Shown piece by piece: positions 37,370 to 49,599 of a stretch of 64,000 bases of DNA. The notes beneath the pieces were generated by a model. It had not been told where the DNA came from, did no database searches, and saw only the letters and a list, made by a program, of their open reading frames with translations. The stretch's first letter is position 1, and every line of letters starts with the position of its first letter. The stretch is from Eulemur rufifrons (taxonomy: Eukaryota > Chordata > Mammalia > Primates > Lemuridae). The position numbers and the translations under genes were made by a program. Location of the stretch: positions 32,822,738 through 32,886,737 of the forward strand of contig NC_090996.1 in NCBI RefSeq assembly GCF_041146395.1, written 5' to 3'.

Positions 37370-37612
37370 AGGTCAGAAAGGCACACTGATGTGTGCTGGA
37401 TGAAATGACATGGTGTCTGGAATTTGCTTTAAAAGATTCTAAAATAAATACATAGCAAGGAAGAAAAGAAAAATCATGGGAAGCATGGACCAAGATTGGC
37501 AGCATGTTAACAAATTCTAGCAGGGGAGATGGGTACACAGGGGTTCACTGTGCAGTTCTCCCCACTCTTTGTGCATACTGGAAATTTCCATAATGAAAAA
37601 ATTAGGGACTAT
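37370..37612 (+). repeat. old L1 3' end, sense
   Basis: It ends with 'gcaggggagatgggtacaca', 'ggggttcactgtgcagttct', 'ccccactctttgtgcatact' and 'ggaaatttccataatgaaaa'. Confidence 0.65.
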
Positions 37613-38219
37613 CCTGATTTCCCAGCCTGTCATATTTTCAATTTTTATTTTCATGACTCCATTTTTTTTCCCTCTTGGAGATGACGGGTCTTTGAGGAAC
37701 GGGTAAGGAGAGGGGCATCACATGGCACAAATGTTGTGCCTAGACCTGTCGTCCAGCAGGGCCAGTGAGTGGGGAAATTCTCAAGGAAGCCACCTGGGGA
37801 CACGGCAGGCACCTCACAACACACTGTTCTCATTCTCTCTCTCCCTGCCCCCAAGAATGTAAATACCATGGACAATCTAGGATGGCACCAGGCTCAAAAG
37901 ATTTGAGAAACGGAGAGAAAGGAAGAGGTTGGATCAAACTCTGGACTTCATGGTCTCCTAAATTCACTCTGCCCAAGGATTTGAGGAACGAATGAGACTT
38001 GAGAGAAGGGAGGTGACTCCAGCTGGGTCTGCTTCCAGAACCGCAGCATTCAGCCGGGTGAGCGGGCCGCACCTTGCCATGACTGATGTGGTGTGGGAGT
38101 AATTAGCAAACAGCAGGAACCGCACTCGCTAGGAAAGCACACCCCGCCTCCTGTTTAACTTGCAGAATCACCAATGTTGCCAGACTCGGGGATGAGTCGT
38201 CAAGCGCCCAGAACAATCG

Positions 38220-38378
38220 AACCAGGAAGGCCCTTGGAAATCATTAACCTCTCTTGTTTTACAGAGAGGGGAAACTGAGGCCCAGAGAGAGAACAAGGGC
38301 TTACAAAAGCCAGGACCAAACCCAGGCATCCCGCCTCCGAGTCTGACCCCTTTTCCTCAGCACCACAGCAAGGACAGA
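38220..38378 (-). repeat. MIR SINE, antisense
   Basis: It shows 'ttgttttacagagaggggaa', 'actgaggcccagagagagaa' and 'caggaccaaacccaggcatc'. Confidence 0.75.
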
Positions 38379-40605
38379 GTCATCTGACACGCGAGTGAAA
38401 CCAGCTCCTTTGCGGTCTCTGGGCTCCGGCCATGGCCAACATTGTCCCCTCCCTGTCGTGCTCAAGCCAGGTCTCTGGTTCTCTCCAGATGGAAAATTCT
38501 GTCTGCTCTTGGATGACTTAGGGAAAACTGATGGCTGCTCCCCGCAGCTGCCATCCCTTAGCTGTCCCTCGTCACTGTATTGTTTTGTCCACACCCCAGA
38601 CCTGGCCCCTGGCTGGTATAAGGAGTTAAGCAGCAAGAAGGACAGAAGAGGCGGTAGATGCCGCTGCTGGTCATTAGCGGTCCCCGGCTGCCGACTGGAT
38701 TTAGAACATTCCTGAAGTGTCAGGGCGGAAAGGACCCAAATACCACGGACGTGGTTCCCTTCGTGCAATTCCTGGGACCGGCAGCACCCCAGGGCGGAAG
38801 GCTCACGTGCCCAGAGCTCATCTTAAGTTTGTTGTCTGAAACGTTCCTTTGCGTGCACCCCTAATCCTGGTATTTTATCCCCCGCCCTCCACCCCCTGAG
38901 AGGCTGTGCAGCAGTGGCTAAGAGCATGGGTCACAGATGCTCAAATCCTTAGCTTGGGGACACAGAATGACCCAAGGGGCTTGGCCTCTCAACACCCGGT
39001 TGTCCCTCCTCCCTGATCAGCCTCCACACCCAGGCCGTGACGTCTGTCTTAGGGAGCAGAGCCCAGCGGCAGGGGTGAGGTGTGCTTAGCCCTGTCCCCG
39101 TGGACACCTCGTGGACACCTTGTAGAGGTCGGCACCCCCAGAAAAATACATCTACAGCCCAGGGCAGCTGCCCGGAGTGACAGTCCCCCAGAAGATAGTA
39201 GGCCAACCAGAAGGATGCTGGGGGAAGTGGCCTTAAGACTCAGGGTGTGTTCTGTGAAGCTTCTGCACCCACTGAAGCTGAGTCACACCCCTGAGCCAGA
39301 ATCTTCCAGTCCTGCCAAGGTGCTGCGACCTTCCCCAGTGCGGTCTCGAGGTCTGTCTCTGGAGAGGGGCTATAAACTCCAGCCCTGCCCTGACGGGGCT
39401 CCAGGGTGGTGGCCGTGCGTGAGTCCACAGGACACTTCTCCATCCTGGTGGACAGCCCAACGCCTACGTGTGCAACCGGGTGTCCCTCCCCCAGGAAACC
39501 TGTTTATCCCAACAGACACCCTGGTGGCTCTCGTCTGTGTATTCCCACCAGGAGAGCCCCGGCCGCAGGGACGTTGGTTCTGGTCCCTGGGCCAGGTGAG
39601 ACACGGAGGAGGCGGCTCAACAGAACATGGGGAACAGCAGGAGTGGTTTCTACTCACAGATGCGCAGAGGGGCGCGGGGACCACAGGGCTGGCGGGAGGC
39701 CCAGAGGCGGCAGGTGCTCGGCAGCGGGTGGGGAGTGAGAGGGCAGGAGAGAAGGACCTGTGGGACAAAAGCCTTATTAGGGTCTGTGGATGTCACCCCT
39801 GGGGCTTTCCCTGGGCGGGCTGGGGCCATGCATTGGCTGGTTTGAAGAGAACACGCGTGAAGGGTGGAACCACTGGCGTCACTCTGGCGTGGACTGTTGG
39901 GCTCTATGGTGGTCGGCGGCTGCGGGACGTGCTGGGTTTGGGGTCAGTGAGACGAGGGATGAACAGGCCACATCTCAAACCACTGCATGGCATGGGGGAG
40001 GGGCAGTGCTAACTAGGCCAAAAACGACGGGGTGCGCCTGGCTTTCGGACAACTTACGTCACATCTGAAAATGGATGCAGAGGCAGCAACTGCAGCAAAC
40101 CAATTTACGACACGAGGGAGGGAGGGAGTCAGGACGTTTGATGCTGCTGAGAAGACTCCAAATATCGACCATGCAACGTATTATTTATATCACGCCTGCA
40201 CCTACCACACTGCGGGCTTCCTTGAGAAGTTATTTGTGGGCCTGCCCCAACCCTCCAAGTGGGGAGGTCCCCGAGGGTGGGCTCATGACATTTATTTCTT
40301 ATAAATGTGGCATGAAAACTCACACCGGCCGCCATGAGGCCCACTCGTGGTTTGAAGCTGCGTTCAGCACAGCAGCCAGGCCCACTTCAAGGCAATTGAA
40401 ATGTTTACTGCCATCCCTCAAACACCAAAGAAAGACTGCTTTCCAAACGCAGAGGAACGCTTCTTAAACCTTATTTTCCTATCTCTGTCTCCTGCACACC
40501 CAGAAGTTTCCCAGGAGCACAATTATCGTAAAGACCTGGGAGCAAGATGATTAATGACTTCACTATATCGAATCCTGATTCAGTTGGTTTAGAGTGGTGT
40601 CTGGG
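38379..40605. other. GC-richer intergenic sequence without a defensible gene
   Basis: A short sense MIR start lies at about 38893-38950 ('gcagtggctaagagcatggg'). The longest open frame in the window (39080-40012, 310 codons) lies here. Its translation is Gly/Arg/Trp/Pro-rich, shows no domain, and is overlapped by other open frames on both strands. I do not call it a gene. Confidence 0.35.
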
Positions 40606-40611
40606 TGTGAG

Positions 40612-40919
40612 GTTTTTTTTTGGGGGGGGGGGTTGTTGTCGTTTTGAGATAGTCTCCCTCTGTTGCCCGGGCTAGAGTGCAGCGGTATCATCATACCTCA
40701 CAGCAGCCTCAAACTCCTGGGTTCAAGTGATCCTCCTGCCTCAGCCTCCCGAGTAGCTGGGACTACAGGCACCACCACGCCTGGCTAATTTTTTTTATTT
40801 TTAGTAGAGATGTGGTCTCACTCTTGCTGAGGCTGGTCTCGAACTCCTGAGCTGAAGCAATCCTCCCGCCTCGGCCTCCCAGAGTGCTAGGATCAGAGGT
40901 GTGAGCCACCGCACCCGGC
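40612..40919 (-). mobile_element. Alu SINE, antisense
   Basis: Inverted tail of T and G runs (40612-40632), then 'gttgcccgggctagagtgca', 'cctcagcctcccgagtagct', 'ttttagtagagatgtggtct' and 'gccaccgcacccggcc'. It is older in form than the lemur-type copies: it lacks the long 'ggacaactaaaaa' linker. Confidence 0.9.
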
Positions 40920-40947
40920 CTGAGCATGAGTATTATTTTTAAAAATC

Positions 40948-41092
40948 TTGCTGGGCACAAAATGGCATGTGCCTGTAATCCCAGCTACTTGGGAGGCTGA
41001 GGTAGGAGGATCACTTGACCCCAGGAGTTTGAGTACAAGTGGGCAACATAGCAAGACTTTGTCCCTAAAACAAAAATAAAAAAAAAAAAATC
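40948..41092 (+). mobile_element. FLAM-like Alu monomer, sense
   Basis: A single arm: 'gctgggcacaaaatggcatg', 'tgcctgtaatcccagctact', 'tgggaggctgaggtaggagg' and 'gggcaacatagcaagacttt', then an A-rich tail. It lies only about 30 bp from the antisense Alu, so the two arms can pair. Confidence 0.8.
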
Positions 41093-41104
41093 TCTCCCAT
41101 ATAC

Positions 41105-41655
41105 AGTCAGCATTGAGAACCTGGGGCAGCCAGCCTCTAAGACAGCCCCTAACAGTCCCACCTCCTGGTGTCCATTATGGAGTCCCCTCCTACACTGTGC
41201 CAGGATTGGTCTGTGTGGCCAACAGAATTCACAGCAGTGATGATATGTCTCTTCCAAGATTAGGTTATAAAAGATCACGGCTTCCATCTTGGTGCTCATT
41301 CATTCTCTCTGTCCCTCTCTGTCTCTCTGTGTCATCACTTACTCTGGGAAAATCCAGCTGCTACGTTGTAAGGACACCCAGGCAGCTAAGGGAGAGACCT
41401 CTGTAATGAGAAACTAGGGCAACAATATGAGTGAACCAGGAAGCAGATCCTCCGGCCCCAGTCCAGCCTTCAGATGACTTCAGCCCCAGCCAACAGCTTG
41501 ACTACAACCTCATGACAGGTGCTGGCTGCAACCACCCAGCCAAGCCACTTCTAGCTCCTGCCCCACAGAACCTGTGCAATAATAAGCATCTGTTCTTTGC
41601 TCCAAATAAGTCTGGGGCTAAGTTGTTACACAGCAATAGCTAGCTGACGCAATGA
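41105..41655 (+). mobile_element. ancient LTR (MaLR/ERVL type), sense
   Basis: It shows 'ccacctcctggtgtccatta', 'ggttataaaagatcacggct', 'tccatcttggtgctcattca', 'aaccacccagccaagccact', 'cagaacctgtgcaataataa' and the end 'gttacacagcaatagctagc'. Plan and length fit an old solo LTR. Confidence 0.65.
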
Positions 41656-41869
41656 TCTTTGCTCTCCAAGAACCCTTTCCTTAAAACACCTGACTCCAGG
41701 GACATCAGCCCTGCATTACTGCCCTTCTCCTCCCCAACCACTGACCGTAAATTCCCCATCAAAGGCCCCACCTGCTCCTGGGTGGTCTCCTCTCTTCTCC
41801 ATCCTCCCAGGGTCCTACTAATTCCCATTTCCACTGGACCTTCACTGCATTCCAAAGCTGACATTACTC

Positions 41870-42072
41870 AGAAAAACCAAAGAGGCTGGGTTCGGTGGTT
41901 CATGCCTATAATCCCAGCACTCTGGGAGGCTGAGGCAGGAGGATTGCTTGAGCTCGGGAGTTTGAGGTTGCTGTGAGGTAGGCTGATGCCACTGCACTCT
42001 AGCCCAGGCAAAAGAGCAAGACTTTGTCTCAAAAAAAAAAAAAGAAAGAAAGAAAGAAAAACCCAAGAGACA
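41870..42072 (+). mobile_element. monomeric Alu-type SINE
   Basis: It starts 'ggctgggttcggtggttcat' at 41884 and goes directly to 'ttgctgtgaggtaggctgat', about 140 bp plus an A-rich tail. It has the same short architecture as 22175. The near-identical flanks 'aaaaaccaaagag' / 'aaaaacccaagag' mark the duplication. Confidence 0.8.
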
Positions 42073-43658
42073 ACAGAACAGCAACAGGCGTAAGAATTCC
42101 CCGTTACACCTCCTGGAGTTCTCCCCAGGTACAGTTTGCCCACCTTTCAGACCATGTGACTAAGGAAACTGAATGCCTTGATAAACTGAAAGTCACCCAA
42201 ACATGTTTTAGATAAAACTATCTTCTGTAAGTGCTTTTATCACAGAAAATCTTCGTGGGCCTGAGACCTCATTTAATGGGCATTGAGAGGACAACAGATC
42301 AGGGTCCCTCACGCTCGGTCCGTCACTCAGTGACCCAACCTCTTGGCCAAGACCACATGGTGCAGCCACACAGAACACAACAAAGAGCAGAACCCATTTC
42401 TGCTTTTAAGGAAGTGAGGGCCGAGTCAAGGAGACCCCAGCTTTGGGGAACAGGCTCCTGTCCACCTCTGCAGGATGAGTGAAGATTCGTCCTGAGCCCA
42501 TCAGAAAGATGCCTGTTTGAGTTGCCCTAAGTCTCTTCGGCTTCTTCAATCTCTTGCTCAAATTAGGCTCTCATCTGTGCAGGCTCGTGGGCAAGGCAAG
42601 CTAAGTCCACACAGTTCTACACTTGCTTTCGAGGCTGGCCTAAAAGTCTCTAATGTACTTGTTTTTGACCCTTACTCAAATGAAACAGCTATTTACAAAA
42701 CTCATTTGAGATAGTTAGGGAAATTTGAACACTGGCTAAATAGTAGGAGATATTTGCTTCAAAATAACCCAGTCCTGGTAATGAGTTGACAGTTGTTGAA
42801 GCTGGTGCTGGGCACAGGGAGGCTTATGATCAAATACATGTGGACAGCCCTGGATCTTTTCCATAATCAAGGTTTTAAGTAAAAACTAAAATATACTGAG
42901 TGAATAAAAAGAATCTGTGGTCTCGCAGGGCTCAGCCCGGAGGGTTCCCGCTGGCCAGACGGGGGATAATTTATGCATCAAAAATAAAAGTGACTAGAAT
43001 TGATTGTAAGAGACGGTATAAATAAAAACTCATGAGTCTATAAAGATTACAGAGAAAGAGGGAGGGGGAGAAGGGGAGAGAGAGAGAACACAGCTGTCAT
43101 CTGGATGTTTCCCGGGGGTCTCCCAGCCCAGGATTTCTCAAACTTTGCCGTGCTGAGGACCCTGCTGAAATCAGGTTCCCGTCCAGGCCTGGGACTCGGT
43201 CCTGGTCCAGGACTCTTACTCTGAGCCGCAAACTCCGGCAAGGACCAGGCAGGCCCCCACCCGCCCACCCCTCTCTCAGCTGGGTGTAGCTCCAGCCCGC
43301 TCCTGCCAGAGTTCCTCTTTTAAAGTAGGAGCTATTTTCAAATGCCTCTTGGCAAACAGGCCCTGTTTTCAAATTGCAGTGTTTGGCATAGGACATCTGC
43401 CCACCGTGGAGTTTTAAAGCCTTTGTCCGCCCACTGCCCCCAGCCCAACCCCAAGCCGGCATTTTTACTTTTGAAGGCTCTAGTCTACATCATAGTAAAC
43501 TCAATAAAATGGACTCATATTACCGGTACAACTGAGGTATAGTGCTCTGAGTGGCAGCCGACGAGTTGACAATGTTGCAATGCACTCGATACGCGTTAAC
43601 TTCAATGTTGCAGGTCTTTCTCCACTGGTGAAGACTGACCCGGTCCTCTCTCTCGGGA
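42073..43658. other. intergenic, little recognised
   Basis: A purine-rich GA tract lies at about 43045-43090. A possible MER5-type opening ('ggatttctcaaactttgccg') lies near 43130. No exon. Confidence 0.35.
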
Positions 43659-43735
43659 ATGTATGTATGTATGTATGTATAAAAAAGGAAAGAAAGAAAA
43701 GAAAAGAAAGAAAGAAAGAAAGGAAAAGAAAAGAA

Positions 43736-43770
<35 letters not shown>

Positions 43771-43820
43771 AGGAAAGAAAAAATAAATTTAAAAAAGAAA
43801 GAAAAAAGAAAAAAAATTCA
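43659..43820 (+). repeat. (ATGT)n then (GAAA)n/(GA)n microsatellite
   Basis: Four to five ATGT units followed by about 130 bp of purine-only GAAA/GA sequence. The lysine/glutamate/arginine-rich open frame over it is an artefact. Confidence 0.95.
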
Positions 43821-44019
43821 ATGTTGCAGTTTTCACATTTAGGAGCCAGTGAATTCTTTGCAGGTCTAAGTGCTCAGGCCTAACATTGTTACGGGATCAG
43901 ACACTGGGACCACCAGCCCTGATGGCCTCTGCCACGCTGCTCCCCCGCCCAGGGTTCTGTTCCCCTGTCTATGTCCCCTGGAGGCCGCCGACCCACACCC
44001 TCGCTGCGCCCTACCACCC

Positions 44020-44350
44020 AGGCTCAGGTGTGCCTCGCACCCACGGTTCCCAAACGCACCTTCACTTCAGGTTCAGCTGGGGATCTTTTAAATGCTCCAA
44101 AGCCAGGGCCACACCCCACTCTAGTCAAACCCCACCTTCTGCGGCAGGACACAGCATCAGTCTTTTTGGAAGCACGGACACGTTTGAAAACCATGCCCTA
44201 GATTGAGCCCAGCTGCCTGGCCTCGTCTGACCATGAGATTCAGCTGGGCTGCTTTTGACGACAGCCTCCCAGGCCCCCGCCCGGGGAACTCTGATTCAGT
44301 GGGTCTGGGTGGGCCCTGAAAAGTGCGGTTTTTGCAAGTCTTCCGAGTAA
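44020..44350. repeat. two MER5-like hAT-Charlie fragments
   Basis: The first (about 44045-44205) reads 'ggttcagctggggatctttt', 'aaatgctccaaagccagggc' and ends 'acgtttgaaaaccatg'. The second (about 44225-44350) reads 'gagattcagctgggctgctt' and 'aactctgattcagtgggtct'. Confidence 0.55.
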
Positions 44351-44794
44351 ATCTTACGCCAAGGCCAGATGGGCTCTCAAACCTCTGAGGTCATTCCCAG
44401 CTTCTCTCCCCACGCAGTCAGTTCCCAGCCGCGTGGCCCAAACCTCGGCCCTCAGCGTGCCTCTGTGACCTTCTGTCCCATCACCCAGGTTGCTTCATGT
44501 CTGACTTTGCTGGTTCCACCTGACACTAAAGCCCAGACATCACAATCCTGTGCACGTTTTACAGTGACAAGGAAACGCCACATAATGCATAAAACACTTG
44601 GGATTAGCATTTTAAACTTGGCACCGTCTGGAAAAAGGCGGGTCCCGTGCTACACACAATCCGTAGTGCTCTTCCGCGTCTAACATTTTCATAGTTCACT
44701 GTTGGAAGTTCAGGAAGCTTCTCTCTCTGAGAGGGGTCTCAGTCAATTTCCCCATTTCTGGAGGAGGGAAGGAAATGAGGAAGCCCCACCTGTC

Positions 44795-45220
44795 ACTGGG
44801 TTGAATAGTGTCCTCCAAAAATTCACCTTGACCCAGAACCTCAGAATGTGACCTTACTAGGAAGCGGGGTCATGGCAGATGTCATTAGTTAAGACGAGGT
44901 CATACTGGAGTAGGTGGACGTTAAATCCAGTAAGACTGGCATTGTAGTGGGAAGAGAAGAGACAGAGGCACAGAGGGGAGAAGTCCCTGAGATGATGTGG
45001 CAGACCCTGAGAGACACGTCCACAAGCCTAGGGACGCTAAGGACCTGCAACCTCCAGAAGCTGGGAGAGGCCGGGGTGGGTGGGGTCTTCCCTCGGGCCT
45101 GCAGAGAGCGCGTGGCCCTGCCGATTCCCGACATTAAGCCTCCAGAACTCTGAGAGGACGACTTTCTGTCCTCCTAAGCCACCAGTTCGTTGCACTTTGT
45201 TAAAACAGTCCCAGCCTGGT
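44795..45220 (+). mobile_element. ERVL-MaLR LTR (MLT1-like), sense
   Basis: It shows 'ttgaatagtgtcctccaaaa', 'ctcagaatgtgaccttacta', 'catggcagatgtcattagtt', 'aagacgaggtcatactggag', 'ctgcaacctccagaagctgg' and 'cattaagcctccagaactct'. It is the same family as 21062-21500. Confidence 0.77.
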
Positions 45221-45436
45221 CACAGGCTCCTGGATTCGTCTCAGGCATCAATAACACTGTCTTGCCTGAGGTCATCCACAATATCTGATCTGGGGTCAGC
45301 CAGAATGCCTGACATTTTCACAAATGGACAGAAGGGCCAAAAGCAAATACATTTTTTGCACTGGGACAAGAAGGATAAGAATCTTATTATGGGGAACAAA
45401 AACAAAGGGAGTTGGGGAGAGACTTTTGTCTTCTTC

Positions 45437-45775
<339 letters not shown>

Positions 45776-46184
45776 GTCCACTATGTAGAATTAAAAACTA
45801 TATTCCAAAAAAATATTAATTTAATTAAAAATACAAGAAATACATTCCCATTGTGCAATGCTTCAGAATCTTTTTCAAACTTTGTCACGTGTGGTCGGAT
45901 TGGACCTTCATAACAGCTCCTTGTGGGCGGAGTGGGGGGGGTCCTCTCGGAGCACGCGTTTCCTGCCTCACATGAAGTCAGGGAATAAAGCGACTTCTCC
46001 ACGTGGCCAGTGAGGGCCGCTCTAGCGCTCATATTCACACTTTCCTAGTTTCAGCTCTGACCTGTTTTCTAGCAGTATCGTCATGAAAATACCGACAGTT
46101 CATGAAGGAGATGGGGCTTCAAGGCCTGATTAAAAGATGGTAAAGAGAGAGGACAAATAAATTCTGTCCTCCCAAGAAAATAAC

Positions 46185-46410
46185 GTTCATAACACTTACT
46201 ACATACCAGTTCATAACACTAACTATATATTAGTTCATTACAACTCTGAGATAGATGCTATGATTATGCCATTTAACAGATGAGCAAACTGAGGCACAGA
46301 GCAGTGCTTGGACTTCTTAAGGTCACACAGCTATTGAGAGGTAGAGCTCGGATTTGAACTCACTCTGGGTTCAACAACCCACAACCCTCAACCACGACAC
46401 CATATTATTT
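46185..46410 (-). repeat. MIR SINE, antisense, long copy
   Basis: It shows 'cattacaactctgagataga', 'tgctatgattatgccattta', 'acagatgagcaaactgaggc' and 'ggtcacacagctattgagag', then 'ggatttgaactcactctggg'. One of the best MIR copies here. Confidence 0.88.
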
Positions 46411-48392
46411 CTGTGGCCAAAACATATAGGTCCGGATTTCACGGTGAATCTGGTATTGGCCCAGCTGCTAGGCCGGTCTGCACAATCTTCCTTAATTCAC
46501 TATTCAAAACCCGGGGTCTCTCTCTCTCTCCCCCGCTACAGTAGTTGTTCACTGACAGGAAGCTTCCGGTAGGATTCTCTTTGTCTGTCATTTTTCTTAT
46601 TCATGGTTTTTGTCTCATGGCTGTTTATTTGCAGGACTTTGTTTCCTTCTGCTCAATTCATAATCCGAGTGTTTTTCCTCCTGGCTAAATTCACAAGCGG
46701 GTGTGCAAAATGAGGACCCGGCAGGGAGCCAGGCGACTGATGCTCCGCCACTTGTCTGGCAAGTGGGCATCAAATTGTTGTGTCTCCCTCTGCCATTGGC
46801 AGCTCCTGCCGAGGGGCCAGGCCCCCAGCCAGCTCTCCAAGGAGCTGGCAGGAAACCGCTGCAATCAGAGAAACCTGCAGCCTGGGTCAGCCCCCCGGGA
46901 GCAGTGTCCCAGCCGTGCCCCCGTGTCCTCTAGGGGCACATCTGCATTGCTGGGCAGGGCTGTAGGAGGCAGCCTGTCCACCACTGGGAAACGCCATCCT
47001 TGTCCCCAGCCTCTTACAGGCTGTGTGTTTGGAGATGGCTGCATTCGCCTTCAATGTGGCCAAAACATTTTCCTTCAATGACACCAATGCTACTAGAAGC
47101 CATCAAGACACTGGAGAAGTGACGCCTTCACGGATGATGCTGCAAAGACGGGATTCCCGGCAGCTTTTGCATCCCTGGTTCACAGCCCACGAGGGTCCTC
47201 ACATTCCAGCAGGACTTCATGAATGGTGGGGCCATAAAGAGAGAGGGTCCGTTTGGGGCTGGCTTGGATTTTAAACGAGTGTCCCCGATAATTTAGCATG
47301 GTCAGTGGCTGAGGTATTTCACCAAGTCCAGAAGTTTCTAACTCTCAGAGAAAGGCAGGCAGCCACGACTGTAAGACCCAGGCAAACCGCACAAACTAGA
47401 GGGCAGGTCTCGCCCCTCCCCAAAGAGCTGCAGGTATCAGAGAGTGAAAGGGCAGAAGGACGGTCTGCGTGAGGTCCTTGTGGCTGACAAGGATCTGTAA
47501 GAAGACCCCGTGTTAGGCTACCACCGGGAGAGAAATTGGTGAGTGGGTGGGGAGGGCAGGACGGCTGTCAGGTGTAAACTGAGACCCCTAGAAAATATTA
47601 ATAGCTTCCAGACTTCGGAGAGTTCTGAGCTAGACAAGTCCAGCAACTGCTGCCTAAAAGAACCTTAACAGCAAGATAACTCATCCCAGTATTGGCCCAA
47701 GCTGTGTCTTTAGGATGCATTATAAAGGCTCTAGGAATAACCATCTAACCTCCAAAAGGGTGGCGGGGGGAGAGAACAGAATCCTGGCCAGCTAGCTCTC
47801 CTTCTGCTCAGCAGAAAAGCAAGGAAAACTCCCAGAGCCAACCTTGACTTCTGAATTTCAAACCCATGGAATCCATCTCTTTCCACCAGATCGCTCCCCA
47901 GAACAAGTCGCTAACTCCTTTCCCTTAACCACACCTATTTCCCACCAAAGCACAACCGTGATGGACTGTACATTGGCCTCCCCCAAACATGTGCACCTTT
48001 AAATTCTGTCACCTAAAGGAACAGACCAGACAAAATGCAAAACCAAAGTGAAACTTTTCCTCCAATTATTGGTTCCAAAGAGTTTGGTGGACTCTGTACA
48101 CAACGCGAGAGTCAGGATTTGCCTGTAGGAAGTACCAACCCTTGTTTTAAAGAAGCAACTTAAGAGTAATAGCCACACTGATGCAACACTACACTAAGGG
48201 AGAATAATGAACCTAATAAAACCAGCGATTTTCCAATTGCGATTGCTGCTGGAAACACTGATTATGCTAATTAAAGGGTAGAATAGTAAATACCCACTCT
48301 TTTGCATCCAATTAAGTGCTCAGATTATTTCTCAGAAGTATTTGTTGAAAATAGCACTTTTGATTATCACGGGTCCCAAATAAACAGAGTCA
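46411..48392. other. intergenic, nothing recognised
   Basis: About 2 kb without a nameable repeat or exon. The 46700-47090 part is GC-richer with overlapping open frames on both strands that show no domain. The 48150-48390 part is AT-rich with several homeobox-like TAAT words. Confidence 0.35.
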
Positions 48393-48430
48393 AGTGTGTG
48401 TGTGTGTGTGTGTGTGTATGCGTGTGTGTT
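48393..48430. repeat. (TG)n microsatellite
   Basis: About 38 bp of TG with two interruptions. Confidence 0.95.
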
Positions 48431-48531
48431 TCTGGAGTTCTTTTTAAGGAGCAACATAAGCTTCTAAAATTCCTATGAAACAAAATAAGAAGAATCATAA
48501 TTTCCCAAGACTGCAGCTTGGGACATCCTTG

Positions 48532-48900
48532 AAGAAGTTGCGTGTGTTGGCCGGGCGCGGTGGCTCACGCCTGTAATCCTAGCACTCTGGGAGGCCGAGG
48601 TGGGCGGATCGTTTGAGCTCAGGAGTTCGAGACCAGCCTGAGCAAGAGCGAGACCCCATCTCTACTAAAAATAGAAAGAAATTATATGGACAGCTAAAAA
48701 TATATATAGAAAAAATTAGCCGGGCATGGTGGTGCATGCCTGTAGTCCCAGCTACTCGGGAGGCTGAGACAGGAAGATCGCTTGAACTCAGGAGTTTGAG
48801 GTTACTGTGAGCTAGGCTGACGCCACGGCACTCACTCTAGCCTGGGCAACAGAGTGAGACTCTGTCTCAAAAAAAAAAAAAAAAGAAGTTGCGTGTGTTG
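48532..48900 (+). mobile_element. Alu SINE (strepsirrhine form), full length, youngest-looking
   Basis: It starts 'ggccgggcgcggtggctcac' near 48549 and ends in a pure A tail near 48884. A perfect duplication of about 17-18 bp, 'aagaagttgcgtgtgttg', flanks it, the longest clean one in the window. It has the lemur-type linker and right arm. Confidence 0.95.
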
Positions 48901-49374
48901 AGAACACTGCATAAGAAAGCAGTTTCAAATTGGGAACATCTGCGATTTAACAGGCAAACATCAGGAACTTGATGGCTATTCGGAACTGCCCAAACCTCTT
49001 GTAATGTCAACATCAGCTCACGCTAACTAATGGCCAGTCAAACTGTGTTCTCCAAAGTGTTAGAAGTTTCATCCTTCTAGTCCATTCCATATTTCAGGGC
49101 AAAGTCAATTTATATGCAAGTTAGACAAAGTGTTGTCACTAAGAACTGAGAATTATGTCTCATGCCAATCAGAAATTCGATAAATAAACATGAGAGGATC
49201 TGCAGGTTAAAGCAGCCATAGAAATTCTATTATCAGAAAGGAAAATGCGTTACCTGTAGCGTTTGCAGAGAAAATGCTAGAACCCAAAAGAGAACAAATT
49301 GTAATTATTTCTGTTAAGTTTATCAGGAGTGAGAAGAGGATGAGTTTTTCACCCACAAAAGGAGTTAAGATTCA
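48901..49374. other. AT-rich intergenic sequence
   Basis: No nameable repeat or exon. Confidence 0.3.
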
Positions 49375-49575
49375 CGCATTCAACATGCATTAGCTCAACC
49401 GGGAGCACCTGCCCTGAGCCAGGCCTGCTCCAGGTCCTGGGGACAGGGTGCTCAACCAGACAGACACACCTCCTGGAGCTCACCTTCCAGAGGGAAGCAA
49501 TAGCAAACAAGTAAACAAATTAAGATTATCTTGGACTGGAGGAAGCGCTTTAGAGAAAAGAAAACCAGGTCACAT
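49375..49575 (-). repeat. L2 LINE fragment, antisense
   Basis: It shows 'gggagcacctgccctgagcc', 'aggcctgctccaggtcctgg' and 'ggacagggtgctcaaccaga', then 'ctggagctcaccttccagag'. Confidence 0.65.
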
Positions 49576-49599
49576 TATAGAAAACGATGTCTCACCTAC

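Noticed and set aside
39080..40012. 310-codon open frame, the longest in the window
   Set aside because: Composition is Gly/Arg/Trp/Pro-rich, no domain is visible, several other frames on both strands are open over the same GC-rich DNA, and there is no promoter, poly(A) signal or splice context to support it. It would be worth one blastp only.
43580..43786. Charged-repeat open frame
   Set aside because: It is the GAAA/GA microsatellite read as protein.
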